A stretch of DNA of 64,000 nt from CAVVVS01 sp963751355 (GCA_963751355.1 CAVVVS010000055.1:7472-71471); one strand, 5' to 3'; numbered from the stretch's first letter, positions 36,433 through 46,698 are shown. A program made the numbers and translations. The notes: generated from the sequence alone by a model not told the origin.

Positions 36433-37446
36433 ATGAATAAGAAAAATAAATTAAAATTATCGGACCGTGAATGGTTAAAACCTGCTTTCGGAGTTCTCAT
36501 AATTTTTATAATGTGCGTAATATTTTCTCCGGTTAGTACCAAGGGAAGTCTGATTTTTTTGAAATTTGAAAACCTAACCAACATATTGCGACAGGTTTCT
36601 GAGAACGGAATTATTTCTATTGGAATGACTTTCGTAATTATTGCCGGTGGAATTGATCTTTCCGTCGGTTCCGTGCTTGCATTAAGCGCAACCATTACCG
36701 CATTTGGTTTGATGGATTGGCAGCTCGGTTTTGTTCTCACCGTATTCATAGCTTTGGCAGTTAGCAGCGCAGCCGGTTTCATTAATGGTGCAATTACATC
36801 GTGGGGGAAAATACAATCTTTCATAGTTACCCTTGCAATGATGACTGCCGCCAGAGGATTTGCTCTTTTCATCGCAAATAATAACTCTCGAAACATAGGA
36901 TTTGGTCCCGGTGCTGCTCCCGATATTTTTAAAATTTTTACAACCAGTTATTTCGGTATCCCTTTCCCGGTGTTTATTTTTTTAGCGGTAACAATCATTT
37001 TTCTGATTATACTCAGGAAAACGCAATTAGGCAGATACGTTTATGCAATAGGAAGTAACGAGGAAGCAGCCGTTCTTGCAGGACTAAAAGTAAAATGGAT
37101 TAGGACGTATACTTTTATTTTTGCAGGGCTGCTCTCAGGTTTAGCAGGAATTATTCATACCGGGCAATTACTGCAAGGCAACCCAAATGACGGAGTCGGG
37201 TTCGAACTAGATGCAATTGCGGCTGTAGTAATTGGTGGAACAAATCTCATGGGAGGTAAAGGTACAATTGAAGGTACATTTGCAGGCGTACTGATTATTG
37301 GTCTGCTTAGCAACATATTAGGATTACATGGTATTCAGAAGGATTTTCAATTGATGTTGAAAGGCGCCATTATTGTTGCAGCGGTATTTATCCAGGGCAG
37401 CGGGATTCAATTTAATATTTCTAGTTTTTTGAAAAAGAGGAAATAG
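36433..37446 (+). CDS. sugar ABC transporter permease (RbsC-like)
   Basis: 337 residues with about 8-10 membrane helices. It shows the BPD_transp_2 landmarks ISIGMTFVIIAGGIDLSVGS and VLALSATITAFG, the coupling motif NEEAAVLAGLKVKWIRTYTF and AIAAVVIGGTNLMGGKGTIE with GTFAGVLIIGLLSNIL. It completes an RbsBAC-type importer for a monosaccharide. No kinase, isomerase or RbsD is adjacent, so the sugar may be processed elsewhere. Confidence 0.94.
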   Translation: MNKKNKLKLSDREWLKPAFGVLIIFIMCVIFSPVSTKGSLIFLKFENLTNILRQVSENGIISIGMTFVIIAGGIDLSVGSVLALSATITAFGLMDWQLGFVLTVFIALAVSSAAGFINGAITSWGKIQSFIVTLAMMTAARGFALFIANNNSRNIGFGPGAAPDIFKIFTTSYFGIPFPVFIFLAVTIIFLIILRKTQLGRYVYAIGSNEEAAVLAGLKVKWIRTYTFIFAGLLSGLAGIIHTGQLLQGNPNDGVGFELDAIAAVVIGGTNLMGGKGTIEGTFAGVLIIGLLSNILGLHGIQKDFQLMLKGAIIVAAVFIQGSGIQFNISSFLKKRK

Positions 37447-37652
37447 TAGTCTGACATTCCACCCGAATGAAATTCTTTGTCTTTTTAAAAACATATGATC
37501 TATTTTTCAAAGATCGTTCATTTTTACTACTCAAAAGCTTATCTGTATTATCTTGATATTCAATATATTTTTATTGATATTCAATAAATTTTCCTTGACA
37601 AACGGGTTTTCTATAAGTATATTTCGATTAGAAATTTATTAAGGAGTTTGAC

Positions 37653-38336
37653 ATGGAAAAATTTTCATTTCACGTTTTCAAAAGAAAAAATGATTTCAAA
37701 GGCTGGAGTTTTTACTTCGACCGGCACCCTGTAATGACTTCTTTTTATTCACTAATCACTTTCGGTTTTGGTACTCTGGTGGCAGTCAGTATTTTAGAAA
37801 TCTTTTTGTTTATATTCGAAAGCATTGTCGGAACCAATATTTCACCTCCTTTTCCTTTACCCGTTCCTTTGGATCCTAAAACATTAGGAATTGTGCAAAA
37901 TCATAAAGCTTTTATCGAATCAATTACTTCTTTAGTTACCTTTTTTAAGGTCCCCAATATAATAGCAATTTTTATGCATTGTTATTTTTTAATATTATTG
38001 ATTTCAGTGACTTCATTTATTTATTTCTTCAGAAAAATTATTTTTAGCGCACTCGAAGATAATCCGTTCGATAAACAGAATGTAAATCGGTTAAGAATTG
38101 TAGGTTTAATTTTAATCATAACTCCATTAATTTTGCACTTTTTATACGCTATGAACATTTCGTTAATTATTAGTAACCATCTGTTAAATACTAAAATCAG
38201 GCCCGGTGTTTTTAGTCTTAATTCGAATATGTTTGCCGAATATTTATCATTTATTTTCGGTGCTTTTACTCTACTATTAGCGGCAGTATTTAAACTCGGA
38301 ATAAAACTGCGTGAAGAACAAGAATTAACAATTTGA
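37653..38336 (+). CDS. DUF2975 family membrane protein
   Basis: 227 residues with four membrane helices (near 27-55, 110-130, 146-170 and 190-215). The segment DNPFDKQNVNRLRIVGLILI between helices 2 and 3 is the typical DUF2975 core (NPF ... N ... LR). Function unknown. It is followed 7 bp later by a YozG-like helix-turn-helix gene; this pairing of DUF2975 with an Xre-type regulator is common and suggests a membrane sensor with its regulator. AAGGAG stands ahead of the ATG. Confidence 0.83.
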   Translation: MEKFSFHVFKRKNDFKGWSFYFDRHPVMTSFYSLITFGFGTLVAVSILEIFLFIFESIVGTNISPPFPLPVPLDPKTLGIVQNHKAFIESITSLVTFFKVPNIIAIFMHCYFLILLISVTSFIYFFRKIIFSALEDNPFDKQNVNRLRIVGLILIITPLILHFLYAMNISLIISNHLLNTKIRPGVFSLNSNMFAEYLSFIFGAFTLLLAAVFKLGIKLREEQELTI

Positions 38337-38343
38337 AATTATC

Positions 38344-38565
38344 ATGGCAATAAGAGTAAATCTAGATGTAATGATGGCAAAGAGAAAAATTTCTCTTTCG
38401 GAGCTTGCCGACAAGGTTGGGATAACTCTTTCTAATCTATCTATTCTGAAAACTGAAAAAGCAAAAGCGGTAAGATTCTCAACTCTGAATGCAATCTGCA
38501 AAGCACTTGAGTGTCAGCCGGGAGATATACTTGAATATATCGATGCAGAAAAAGATTCAAAATAG
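38344..38565 (+). CDS. YozG-like Xre/Cro helix-turn-helix regulator
   Basis: 73 residues. The helix-turn-helix is LSELADKVGITLSNLSILKT (residues about 19-38), followed by RFSTLNAICKALECQPGDIL, the family end. It is the partner of the DUF2975 gene upstream and probably autoregulates the pair. Small DNA-binding protein of normal length for the group. Confidence 0.9.
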   Translation: MAIRVNLDVMMAKRKISLSELADKVGITLSNLSILKTEKAKAVRFSTLNAICKALECQPGDILEYIDAEKDSK

Positions 38566-39279
38566 AAGAATTTTTTAATGGAATATAACGGATAATTGAA
38601 TTATGAAAGAGGACGACTATACAGTTATAATCTTGAAAGATATAGTAATTCAACTCAACCTTTCATGCACATTTATATTTTATTTTGAACTAAGTTTAAA
38701 TTTCATGAAGAAACTCAATGTTTTTTAAGATTTTTGCAATTTAGTGCATTTAAGTTATTGCATTAATTATTATTATAGTTTTTTAAAAGGATAATTATTG
38801 AAAACGTATACGATTAAAATAAATCGGGAGTTTTTAAGGAAAGTTGTCTTTTTTGGAACGGAATATTTATTGGGACATTACACAAGGAAAGATAGAGATT
38901 TTCTAAAACCGGATTGGTAATTTTCAGATTCAAGAATACTTTACATTACCAAAATAACTTTGTAATATTATCTTTTTGTTTACAGAAAATATCATACTTT
39001 CTCAATCCATGCAGTAGTGTGAATAAAATGTGTAATGCTAATTATCTAAATATTTTGAGCCTTATGTCATTATAAGTATACCTGATTTTTATTAAACTTC
39101 TCATGGGGTAGAGCAAGAAAAATAGTACTTTAGTAATAAGCGCCTGCATCATTTTATAAAATTATTATAGCCACTATTGTATTTTACTATAGCGAATTTT
39201 ATAGGGTAAAGCATATTAGAATCGGGCAAGCATGATATCTTGAATGTTACTACTTTAATCAGTCTGAAGGTTGTACAAA
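38566..39279. other. long intergenic stretch, one possible 40-residue ORF
   Basis: About 700 bp without a clear gene. A TTG-initiated frame at 38798-38920 (plus), behind AAAAGGATAATTA, encodes 40 residues beginning LKTYTIKINREFL and ending FLKPDW; it looks like the front of a larger protein, but I cannot name it. The remainder is A/T-rich with no hairpin of note. It may be a decayed gene. Confidence 0.4.
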
Positions 39280-40083
39280 TTGGAAGCTATACTTACTATC
39301 ATAATTATCGGTTTTTGTGCAGGATTTATTTTTTCAATACCGGTAGCAGGACCGATTAATGTCATTATCACATCAAATGCTTTGAGCGGTAAACTGCGCT
39401 ACTGTATAAGAACAGCCCTGGGTTCATCAATTATAGAATTTCTGTATATCGTGATAATCGTATATGGAATTTCGTCTCTATACTCATTATATAAACCTTT
39501 TATACCTTACCTCCTAATCGCCGGATCCATAATTCTTTTCATTGTGGGCATTAGAGTTACACGGGTTAAGCTTAAACTTAAAAATATAGATGACAGGAAT
39601 ATCATTACCGATAAAATGCGAAATAAGGGAGGATTTAGAACCGGAATTTTTGTGAATCTTACCAATCCATCTCTCTTCTTGGGATGGCTTACTTCAACTT
39701 TTATTATATTCTCTTTTGTTTCGTCACTGGGAATTAATACGGGCGGCTTAAATATTATAATTGATAAAAATGTTAACTCATTAAAAAGAATAGAAGCAAA
39801 CGAAACCCCAAAACAAAATAATTTTTCGGTAAAATCAGAAAATAATGAGGCAATTAACGGACAAAAGAACCCCTTAAATCCTTTACTTTTAGGCATAAGC
39901 TACGGGCTTCCTTTGGCGGTTGGAAGCTTTTTTTGGTTATACATATATTCGCATCTGCTGGTAAGATACAGGAAAAAATTGAGGGTAAGTTTACTTAATA
40001 AGATAATACACTTATTAGGATTTCTGCTATTAATTTTTAGTATTTATTTAATCTATCAGGCAGCATTAATTTTATTCTTTTAA
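39280..40083 (+). CDS. LysE family exporter
   Basis: 267 residues from TTG at 39280 (GAAGG at a better distance than for the TTG three codons upstream). Six membrane helices are expected; helix 1 has IIIIGFCAGFIFSIPVAGPI, the LysE-type P(x)GP motif, and further on TNPSLFLGWLTSTFIIF and GISYGLPLAVGSFFWLY. A hydrophilic insert of about 50 residues (about 165-210, rich in Asn and Lys) lies between helices. Such proteins export amino acids or similar small solutes. Single gene, substrate unknown. Confidence 0.82.
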   Translation: MEAILTIIIIGFCAGFIFSIPVAGPINVIITSNALSGKLRYCIRTALGSSIIEFLYIVIIVYGISSLYSLYKPFIPYLLIAGSIILFIVGIRVTRVKLKLKNIDDRNIITDKMRNKGGFRTGIFVNLTNPSLFLGWLTSTFIIFSFVSSLGINTGGLNIIIDKNVNSLKRIEANETPKQNNFSVKSENNEAINGQKNPLNPLLLGISYGLPLAVGSFFWLYIYSHLLVRYRKKLRVSLLNKIIHLLGFLLLIFSIYLIYQAALILFF

Positions 40084-40225
40084 GTTTTTATAAGACGCAT
40101 AAAAATATCATGAATTTCACCAATATTTGGGCATATCAAGGAACCATTCGATGCACATTTCAAACTTGATATTAGGGATAGATATCAGGACTATTAGAAA
40201 AGGTGAATAATTATATGAAGCAAAA

Positions 40226-40245
40226 TGCCCGGTGTATTCCGGGCA
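40226..40245 (-). terminator. terminator of the OmpH gene
   Basis: TGCCCGG pairs with CCGGGCA across a 6-base loop, 44 bp after the stop codon of the OmpH gene on the minus strand, followed on that strand by TTTTG. A compact G/C stem with a U-tail. Confidence 0.8.
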
Positions 40246-40288
40246 CTTTACATTCAAATCAACCATACGATAAGAGATAAAAATCTTA

Positions 40289-40816
40289 TTACTTGCCGGT
40301 GATTAGCTTATCCATTACTTTATTCGTTAAATCCAAAGTGGAATCAGCATACCAAATAGTTTTTGATTGCTCATTATTATCGAGCACTATTTGTATCCCT
40401 TGCTTCTTTGCTACTTCTTGAGCCGCCTTTTCAACTTTATCTATTATAGGCTGCATCAGTTTCGAATTAAGAAGTGCAACTTCACCGTTAGCATTTAATT
40501 TTTCTCTTAATGAATTATATTCCTGCTCCATATTTGCTATTTTTTGCTGGGCTTCCTTCTTTTTGGCAGCAGGCATTATTGCAGATTGTTTTTGATAATT
40601 TTGAACTGCTTCCTGATACACCTGCCCCAAGCTATCCATGGAAGTCTGCACTCTTTGGACAGCCGCTTGAACAGCTTTCTGAGCCTTTTTAGCTTCAGGC
40701 AATTGTTTTAAAATTGTTTGTGAATCAATATAGCCAATTTTAACACTTCCCTGGGCAAATAAATACCCGGTTCCGAACATAGACAGCACTATTAATGTCA
40801 GAAATATTTTTCTCAC
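40289..40816 (-). CDS. OmpH/Skp family periplasmic chaperone
   Basis: 175 residues. A signal peptide ends LFAQ near residue 22, then SVKIGYIDSQTILKQLPEAK, the start of the OmpH family. Residues about 40-130 form a long coiled coil (KAQKAVQAAVQRVQTSMDSL and KKKEAQQKIANMEQEYNSLR), then VAKKQGIQIVLDN. Skp-type trimers hold unfolded outer-membrane proteins. The start is a GTG at 40816 behind AGAGG. It is monocistronic, with its own terminator. Confidence 0.9.
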   Translation of the reverse strand: MRKIFLTLIVLSMFGTGYLFAQGSVKIGYIDSQTILKQLPEAKKAQKAVQAAVQRVQTSMDSLGQVYQEAVQNYQKQSAIMPAAKKKEAQQKIANMEQEYNSLREKLNANGEVALLNSKLMQPIIDKVEKAAQEVAKKQGIQIVLDNNEQSKTIWYADSTLDLTNKVMDKLITGK

Positions 40817-41455
40817 GATTATTTCCTCTCTTATTATATTTTTTAATGAATTAAGATATTTACAAAAAAATCAGTTGCTTTTATATTTCGACAAAAATAA
40901 TTTATAAATGTTCCAATCATTTAAATTCATCATAAAAACTGCACACATTTGTCTTCAATATCTGAGTCAAAATAATTTAATTATAATTAGTTAAAATATT
41001 GATTTAATTACTCAAAAACTAACCTACTTGATATTAATAGAATCAATGTGATGTCTCAGCCACAATAATACGAAAGTTATAAAATCATCAAAAATGATAA
41101 AGCGCATGCAGATTCAAGCGGATAAACCGGGAAAGTATCTAAAACGGTAATAGGTTGCAGAATAAGGAATAAATATACTCATTCAAGTCAATAAGGGAAT
41201 TGCTCCGGAGGGATATGGCGTAAACCAAAGTATTACACTCATCTTAATCCTATCCCGGCAATTAGGAAAACTATTATGGGGAGTTTCCCTGCATCTCTTT
41301 TAATTCTTTAGTATATTCTGATGTTTAGGGCAGCAGAATTGTCAAGAGAATTATAATATTGTGACCAATGTATTAAAAAAACTGCCGCGCTTTGAACAAA
41401 GCCATATACCATTGATATTAATTATTACTTAGTAAAAAAAAATCAAAGGTTTTTT
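40817..41455. other. long intergenic stretch without a recognisable gene
   Basis: About 640 bp between OmpH (minus) and the alpha/beta hydrolase gene (plus). The A/T-rich first half should hold the OmpH promoter. The half near 41090-41300 is less A/T-rich and could be a decayed gene, but no frame gave a familiar motif. A run of A's followed by AAAGG precedes the hydrolase ATG. Confidence 0.4.
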
Positions 41456-42214
41456 ATGAAGCTATTATCCTGGATTCTTACTATCCTTATTTTTTCATTT
41501 ATTTCCATTTATCCTTCAGTAAAAAAAACAATCACCTTCAAATCAGGAGACGGCGTTACAATTACAGCTGATACATATATCGCCCATGATTTGACTGCTC
41601 CCTTTATTATATTATTTCACCAGGCAGGCTGGAGCCGCGGAGAATACATAGAGACCGCTCCTAAATTAAATGCAACGGGATTTAATTGTATGGCTGTCGA
41701 TTTGCGTTCCGGCAATGAGGTAAACGATGTGGTTAATATGACTCACAAAGACGCCGTTAAAAAAAATAAAGCTACCGATTATATTAATGCACTGCCCGAC
41801 ATCGATGCAGCGGTAGAATATGCAAAAACAAATTATGTAAAAGGTAAATTTATCATTTGGGGCAGTTCCTATTCCGCAGCGTTAGTAATTAAGAATGCAG
41901 GAGACCACCCGGGCATGTTTGACGGAGTAATGTCTTTTTCCCCGGGTGAATATTTTGTCAAAGAAGGAAAGGGTGAAAATTACATAAAAAATGCCGCAAA
42001 AAATATTCATTGTCCTGTTTTCATTACTTCCAGAAAAAGTGAAAAAGAAAATTGGGAAAAAATTTTCCAAGCTATTCCATCAAAAGAAAAAATGTCATTT
42101 GTACCGGAATCCGAAGGACAGCATGGGTCGCGTGCTCTTTGGAGTAAGTTCAAGGAGAGTAAACATTACTGGAAAGCAGTTAATAAATTTTTGAGTAAAT
42201 ATTTTTTAAAATAA
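41456..42214 (+). CDS. exported alpha/beta hydrolase (dienelactone-hydrolase-like)
   Basis: 252 residues with an N-terminal signal/anchor (WILTILIFSFISIY). The hydrolase core has FIILFHQAGWSRGEY, MAVDLRSGNE, then the nucleophile elbow WGSSYS (Ser138) and, near the C-terminus, PESEGQHGSRAL with the catalytic His223. The acid is not certain. It may hydrolyse esters or amides in the periplasm. Single gene; neighbours give no clue. Confidence 0.82.
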   Translation: MKLLSWILTILIFSFISIYPSVKKTITFKSGDGVTITADTYIAHDLTAPFIILFHQAGWSRGEYIETAPKLNATGFNCMAVDLRSGNEVNDVVNMTHKDAVKKNKATDYINALPDIDAAVEYAKTNYVKGKFIIWGSSYSAALVIKNAGDHPGMFDGVMSFSPGEYFVKEGKGENYIKNAAKNIHCPVFITSRKSEKENWEKIFQAIPSKEKMSFVPESEGQHGSRALWSKFKESKHYWKAVNKFLSKYFLK

Positions 42215-42611
42215 ATATTTAGGTGATTTTATCAGTTGCTTATCATTACATGTCTGTCAGTCACACTTGAAACCGAATGCTCTTTACTTTATACAGCTGC
42301 AGTGCTCAGACGTCAACATAGTTTATTTGTTGTCTTTATCAAAATTTGTAATAGCAGATGGTTAGCTTAATTTTAATGACTAAATATAATTGTTGAGAAT
42401 ATTTAACTTATGATGCTCTAGTAAGACGCCGGGGTGAGCAACAATTTCGGAAATGAATATCCTTAAATAATTAATTACTTTATCTTTTATGAATCTCCGG
42501 ACAAAATAATATGCTCTCGTCTGCGTCCTCGCAGACATTTCTATTTAGTAACGCTAACATAACCTTTATTTAGGTTGATGCTTATGTATTTATAGCAGTA
42601 ATAATAAAATT
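42215..42611. other. intergenic stretch with a perfect hairpin
   Basis: About 400 bp between a plus-strand hydrolase gene and a minus-strand pseudogene. No coding remnant recognised. It contains the hairpin at 42519-42536. Confidence 0.5.
42519..42536. terminator. GTCTGCG/CGCAGAC hairpin between convergent genes
   Basis: A perfect 7-bp G/C-rich stem with a TCCT loop. On the plus strand ATTTCTATTT follows. It can act as terminator for the hydrolase transcript, or for the pseudogene on the other strand, but the T-run is weak. Confidence 0.45.
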
Positions 42612-43674
42612 TTATTTAACATTAAATTTAATTTCGGCAATTCTAATTTCTATAGGCTTTGTTAACCCGCCAACCCATAAACGTAGTTTTTCAATTCCAT
42701 TTTTCTGAGGATTGCCGATCGCCCCGCTATAGTCTACCAGTTTTACTTTTAGTTTAATCCACCAGCCCCGGCTTTTTTCGCCAACAGTGTATGGATTATT
42801 TTGATAAGTTAAAGGAATTTTATATGTATAATAGCTGTTAACTAAATCTAAATTGCCGTTTCCATTTAAATCTTCAGAATCTAATTTTTTATTATTTTCC
42901 GTGTTATCTAATTCTGCATTATAATTTATAAAATTATCTGTCTTATAATCATCTTGATTCGGATCCGGATTTGATTTAGAATTATAACCTGTTTCCGATT
43001 GATCCGGTAATCCGTCTATACCTGTATCTTCACCGGCATCAAGTTTCCCGTTATGATTTTTATCTTCCGCATCCAGTTTGCGATTTGGAATTATATCTTC
43101 ACTTATCTTACCTAAATCAATATTTAAATATTTTGACGGATATTCATTATCGAAAAATGCCCACATATACAAATAAACAGAATCGAAATTTGCCTGAATA
43201 AATGAAATATCATTATTTTTGAGAAGACAGGCAGCGCCCGCCCATGATGAATCGGATGGAGAATAATGAATATTTGTATTATAACTTCCTCTTAAATTAG
43301 GCTGATATATAAAAATTGATTACCGGTGTATCGCCTTCCGAATAGCGCTATCCCCGAAAACTTCAGCTAATAAGAACATCGGAAGGAACAATATTAAACC
43401 AATTAAATCTTGCTTTATTATTCATCAATGCTTGGAAGCTTTGATTTGTGGCTGTCTTCATTTGTACAGGTATACTGATATCGTGCCAATTATTAGAATT
43501 CATGTATGTTGTATCCAGCGGGAATGTATTATTTTTTGCAAGTGGTCCTGCGGGATTATTTTTACAAGAAAAAAGTAGAACTGAAGCGGCAAAATATAAA
43601 GGGGCTAAGATATAAATTAAATGTTTTGACGCTTTTTTGGTTTGAGTGATACTGCAACATAATTTGTTTCGCAT
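42612..43674 (-). pseudogene. lipoprotein carrying a SprA-like module, frameshifted at least three times
   Basis: The N-terminal frame (43674) has a lipobox, SVLLFSC (Cys37), and runs to RFNWFNIVPSDVLI, then breaks near 43368. Short pieces in other frames continue AEVFGDSAIR, then GDTPVINFYI, then YQPNLRGSYNTNIHYSPSD with SSWAGAACLLKNNDISFIQA, up to the long frame with IDLGKISEDIIPNRKLDAED, GEDTGIDG, NSYYTYKIPL, RGWWIKLKVKL and IEKLRLWVGG. This order matches the periplasmic/surface part of SprA, the type IX secretion translocon, but as a protein of only about 350 residues. The gene ends cleanly at 42612. Three breaks within about 70 bp mean it is dead or the sequence is locally poor. Confidence 0.78.
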
Positions 43675-43885
43675 GATACTCCCTGAAAATTAAGGTAATG
43701 AAAAAGGAAGTTGAAATATGAAGCTTCAATTTAGATGCATAATTTTAATAATTATATAATCTTTTATACTTAAAGGCAATATAATAATTGAGTATAAGAT
43801 ATTTAATATTCAAGATAATCAGATTAGCATTATGAGGAAAGCGTATTTTTTTTACTTGAAAAAAATGGAGATTGATTTTCCACAT

Positions 43886-44155
43886 TTAATTTATCACCCT
43901 ATGCCGGAACATCGCTTGAATATATTTTGATCCCGGGCGTGGATTATAAATTTGAACGAGCTCCAAATTCTTATCGTAACTTTCGATGGATTTTTTCAGC
44001 CTTTCGATACGAGATTCTCTTGACCCGCCGTTATCATCCCATTTAAATGACTCTACCCTAAAATTATATTTGGTAAATTTGTTCCCAATCCTGATTTCTA
44101 TTTCCGCAATTTGCTGTTCACCGAAATCTTTTACGGGGATACATAAATCGCTCAT
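43886..44155 (-). CDS. small hypothetical protein
   Basis: 89 residues: MSDLCIPVKDFGEQQIAEIE, then NFRVESFKWD, an arginine/lysine helix (SRESRIERLKKSIESYDKNL) and IYNPRPGSKYIQAMFRHR. It is soluble and without a signal. GAGGTATCT is well placed before the ATG, and codon use looks normal, so it is probably real. I do not recognise the family and the neighbours give no hint. Confidence 0.6.
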   Translation of the reverse strand: MSDLCIPVKDFGEQQIAEIEIRIGNKFTKYNFRVESFKWDDNGGSRESRIERLKKSIESYDKNLELVQIYNPRPGSKYIQAMFRHRVIN

Positions 44156-44325
44156 AGATACCTCAAAAAATTATATTGAAGTCGTGAATTATAGATCGGA
44201 TAAAAATTAATTTTTAACGCATACTATCTTTTTTGTTTTTTTCATTATACTGTCAAATATAGAATATTTACAATGACATAGGTAGTATACTCGCTTCGCC
44301 CTATGCTCACCGCACTAAGCATTCA

Positions 44326-46698
44326 TCATTCATTACGTAAACTCTCAACCGGATTTACAGTTGCTGCTTTAATAACTTGAAACAAAGCAGCTGTTAATGT
44401 TATCAGTAATGCAATGCCGAAAGATAATGCATATATCCACCAGCCTAATTGAATTCTATAAGCAAAATCTTGAAGCCAATTATGCATAAAATAGTATGCA
44501 ACCGGGGCTGCGATTATTGCAGATATAAATAACAGCGTTAGAATTTCTTTTAAAATAAGATTAACAATTTCAAAAACAGAAGCGCCTAAAATTTTACGGA
44601 TCCCGATTTCTTTTATTCGCTGTTGAGTTGAAAAAAGCACCGCGCCGAAAAGTCCCATAGCAGCAATTATTATTGCCAGGATAGTGAAAAAGTCTATCGC
44701 TTTATTGAAACGAAGATCGCTTTTATACATATTATCAATTTTTTTATCTAAAAAAGTAATGTCGATTGGTTTACTGGAAATTTTAGACCAGGCATCTTTT
44801 ATAAATGGAATGGTACTCGATATTTTTTCGGGAGAATATTTTATAACGAGATATAAATTATAATCACCCAGTAACATGGCCACAGGTCTTATTTTATCAT
44901 GCAGTGAATTCAGATTAAAATCTTTTACCACACCGATTATCTTTTTCTTAACTTGTTTGAGCATTAAAATGGTTTTACCTACCGGCGATTTAAAACCTAA
45001 CTCTTCGGCAGCAGTTTCATTGATAATTGTTTTTCCTTTGTAATTCTCTGCAGTTGGAAATTTTCCAGCTATCAAATGCATTTTAACAAGTCTTGGATAA
45101 TCATACCCAATCAACGGAACTCCGAATGATTTCATTTGTCCGGGGTCATCAACCCTAGAAACTCCCCATCTATTCCCGCGGGCATAAGGGAAAACATGTA
45201 ATGAATAAGCCATATCAACGATACCGGGACAACTGTTGAGCATATTTTTAAATACTTTTGCTTTTCCATTTATCCCATTGCAATTAATCGTTATAAAGTT
45301 TTTTACATTGAAACCCATATCTTTTGTATGAGTTAATTGTAATTGCGACTTGAGAACAATAGAAGAAATTATCAATGTTATGAAAACAATCATTTGAAAA
45401 GAAATAAGCACTCTTTTAAGATTTACTTTTTTATTTTCCATACCGGATTTTCTTCTTATTATTTCCGCCGGATTAATTCTTGAAAAAGAAAAAACTGTAT
45501 ATAGCCCTGAAAGAAATCCGACAAAAATACTTACTAAAAGAAATCCGCTCAAGAATGAAACATTTTCGTAAAAGGCAGGATGAATATTCCTATTTATTAT
45601 ACCCTCAAAGTAAGGGAAAATGAGCTCTATAATTAATAACGATAAGGGGAAAGCTATTAATGAAGTAAGAGTTGATTCAACTATTAATAACAAGGTGATG
45701 TCTTTCCGTCCGGCTCCAATTACTTTTCTTACACCGATTTCTATATTTCGAGTAGTGGACTTTGCAATGGTCAAAATTATGAAGTTAATGCATGCAAGTA
45801 ATAATACTAAAAAAGCTATAGCCGAATAAATAATAATATTATCCGTTTTAATTACCGGGAAGTACGATGGTACTGGAAATTCATTGTTTACAAAGTATGT
45901 TTTGGATAGCGGAACAATATGAAATGAAATATCTTGAATTTTGCTTACCTTCTCCCCAACACCATTTTGGTATAATTTTTTAAGGCTGCTCGTAATTAAC
46001 TTAAAATCCGCATTGTGATTTATTATAAAATAAGTGTTAACAGCTTGAATCTGGATCCATTCATCCGGTTTATAAAAATTGCTTAGTTTAAATAAGAGTT
46101 TTAACGGCAGTATTACATCAGGTATTATAGTTGACGGAAGATTATCCTTCTTTAATAAACCTGTAATCTTTACCGGAATTGAAATGCTGTCCATCTTAAT
46201 TGTCAGAAACTTACCTAATACGTCTGTTTTACCGAAACATTTTAAAGCTGCTTCTTTGCTTAATACAACCGACTGCGGATTAGATAAAGCGTATTTAGGA
46301 TTTCCCTGAATAAAATGGAATGTAAATACATTAAAAAGTGATGGATCAGCAAAATATTTATTTTTAAATTCGATTTGGTTAGACTTATTTAAGATATTTA
46401 CATTTGCCCACTTCACTCTTGTATAAGAACTTATTCCGGGTATGGTTTTTTTAGCTGTTTCGGCTAAAGGCAGGCATGTAAACGGAAGTCTCCAATGATT
46501 CTCAGACCAATCGCTGTCGACTCTATAAATGCGGTCATAATTTATGTTTTGTTTGTCATAACTTAATTCATGGATAATATAAATGATAATGCAAAAGCTT
46601 ACTGCAAGACCGGCTGCAAGTCCGGCAATATTAATGAAGGAGAATACTTTGTTTCTGAAGATATTCCTTAATGCAATCTTGAAGTAATTTTTAATCAT
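44326..46698 (-). CDS. FtsX/MacB-type ABC transporter permease (paralogue 1)
   Basis: 790 residues, double-FtsX design. The N-terminus FKIALRNIFRNKVFSFINIA leads into helix 1 (GLAAGLAVSFCIIIYI). A MacB_PCD extracytoplasmic domain covers about 45-270, with the first FtsX domain near 285-400 (STTRNIEIGVRKVIGAGRKD) and a central helix near 425. A second MacB_PCD-like domain and the final FtsX domain follow (QRIKEIGIRKILGASVFEIV, about 670-690), ending VNPVESLRNE. Members use an ATPase such as MacB/LolD to push lipoproteins, peptides or drugs across the periplasm, but none is encoded nearby. The closest relative in the window is the gene at 52180-54555. Confidence 0.93.
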   Translation of the reverse strand: MIKNYFKIALRNIFRNKVFSFINIAGLAAGLAVSFCIIIYIIHELSYDKQNINYDRIYRVDSDWSENHWRLPFTCLPLAETAKKTIPGISSYTRVKWANVNILNKSNQIEFKNKYFADPSLFNVFTFHFIQGNPKYALSNPQSVVLSKEAALKCFGKTDVLGKFLTIKMDSISIPVKITGLLKKDNLPSTIIPDVILPLKLLFKLSNFYKPDEWIQIQAVNTYFIINHNADFKLITSSLKKLYQNGVGEKVSKIQDISFHIVPLSKTYFVNNEFPVPSYFPVIKTDNIIIYSAIAFLVLLLACINFIILTIAKSTTRNIEIGVRKVIGAGRKDITLLLIVESTLTSLIAFPLSLLIIELIFPYFEGIINRNIHPAFYENVSFLSGFLLVSIFVGFLSGLYTVFSFSRINPAEIIRRKSGMENKKVNLKRVLISFQMIVFITLIISSIVLKSQLQLTHTKDMGFNVKNFITINCNGINGKAKVFKNMLNSCPGIVDMAYSLHVFPYARGNRWGVSRVDDPGQMKSFGVPLIGYDYPRLVKMHLIAGKFPTAENYKGKTIINETAAEELGFKSPVGKTILMLKQVKKKIIGVVKDFNLNSLHDKIRPVAMLLGDYNLYLVIKYSPEKISSTIPFIKDAWSKISSKPIDITFLDKKIDNMYKSDLRFNKAIDFFTILAIIIAAMGLFGAVLFSTQQRIKEIGIRKILGASVFEIVNLILKEILTLLFISAIIAAPVAYYFMHNWLQDFAYRIQLGWWIYALSFGIALLITLTAALFQVIKAATVNPVESLRNE

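Noticed and set aside
36417..36896. A 159-codon open frame on the minus strand opposite the RbsC-like gene
   Set aside because: It covers a clearly conserved permease and has no ribosome site; the sequence it encodes has no family features.
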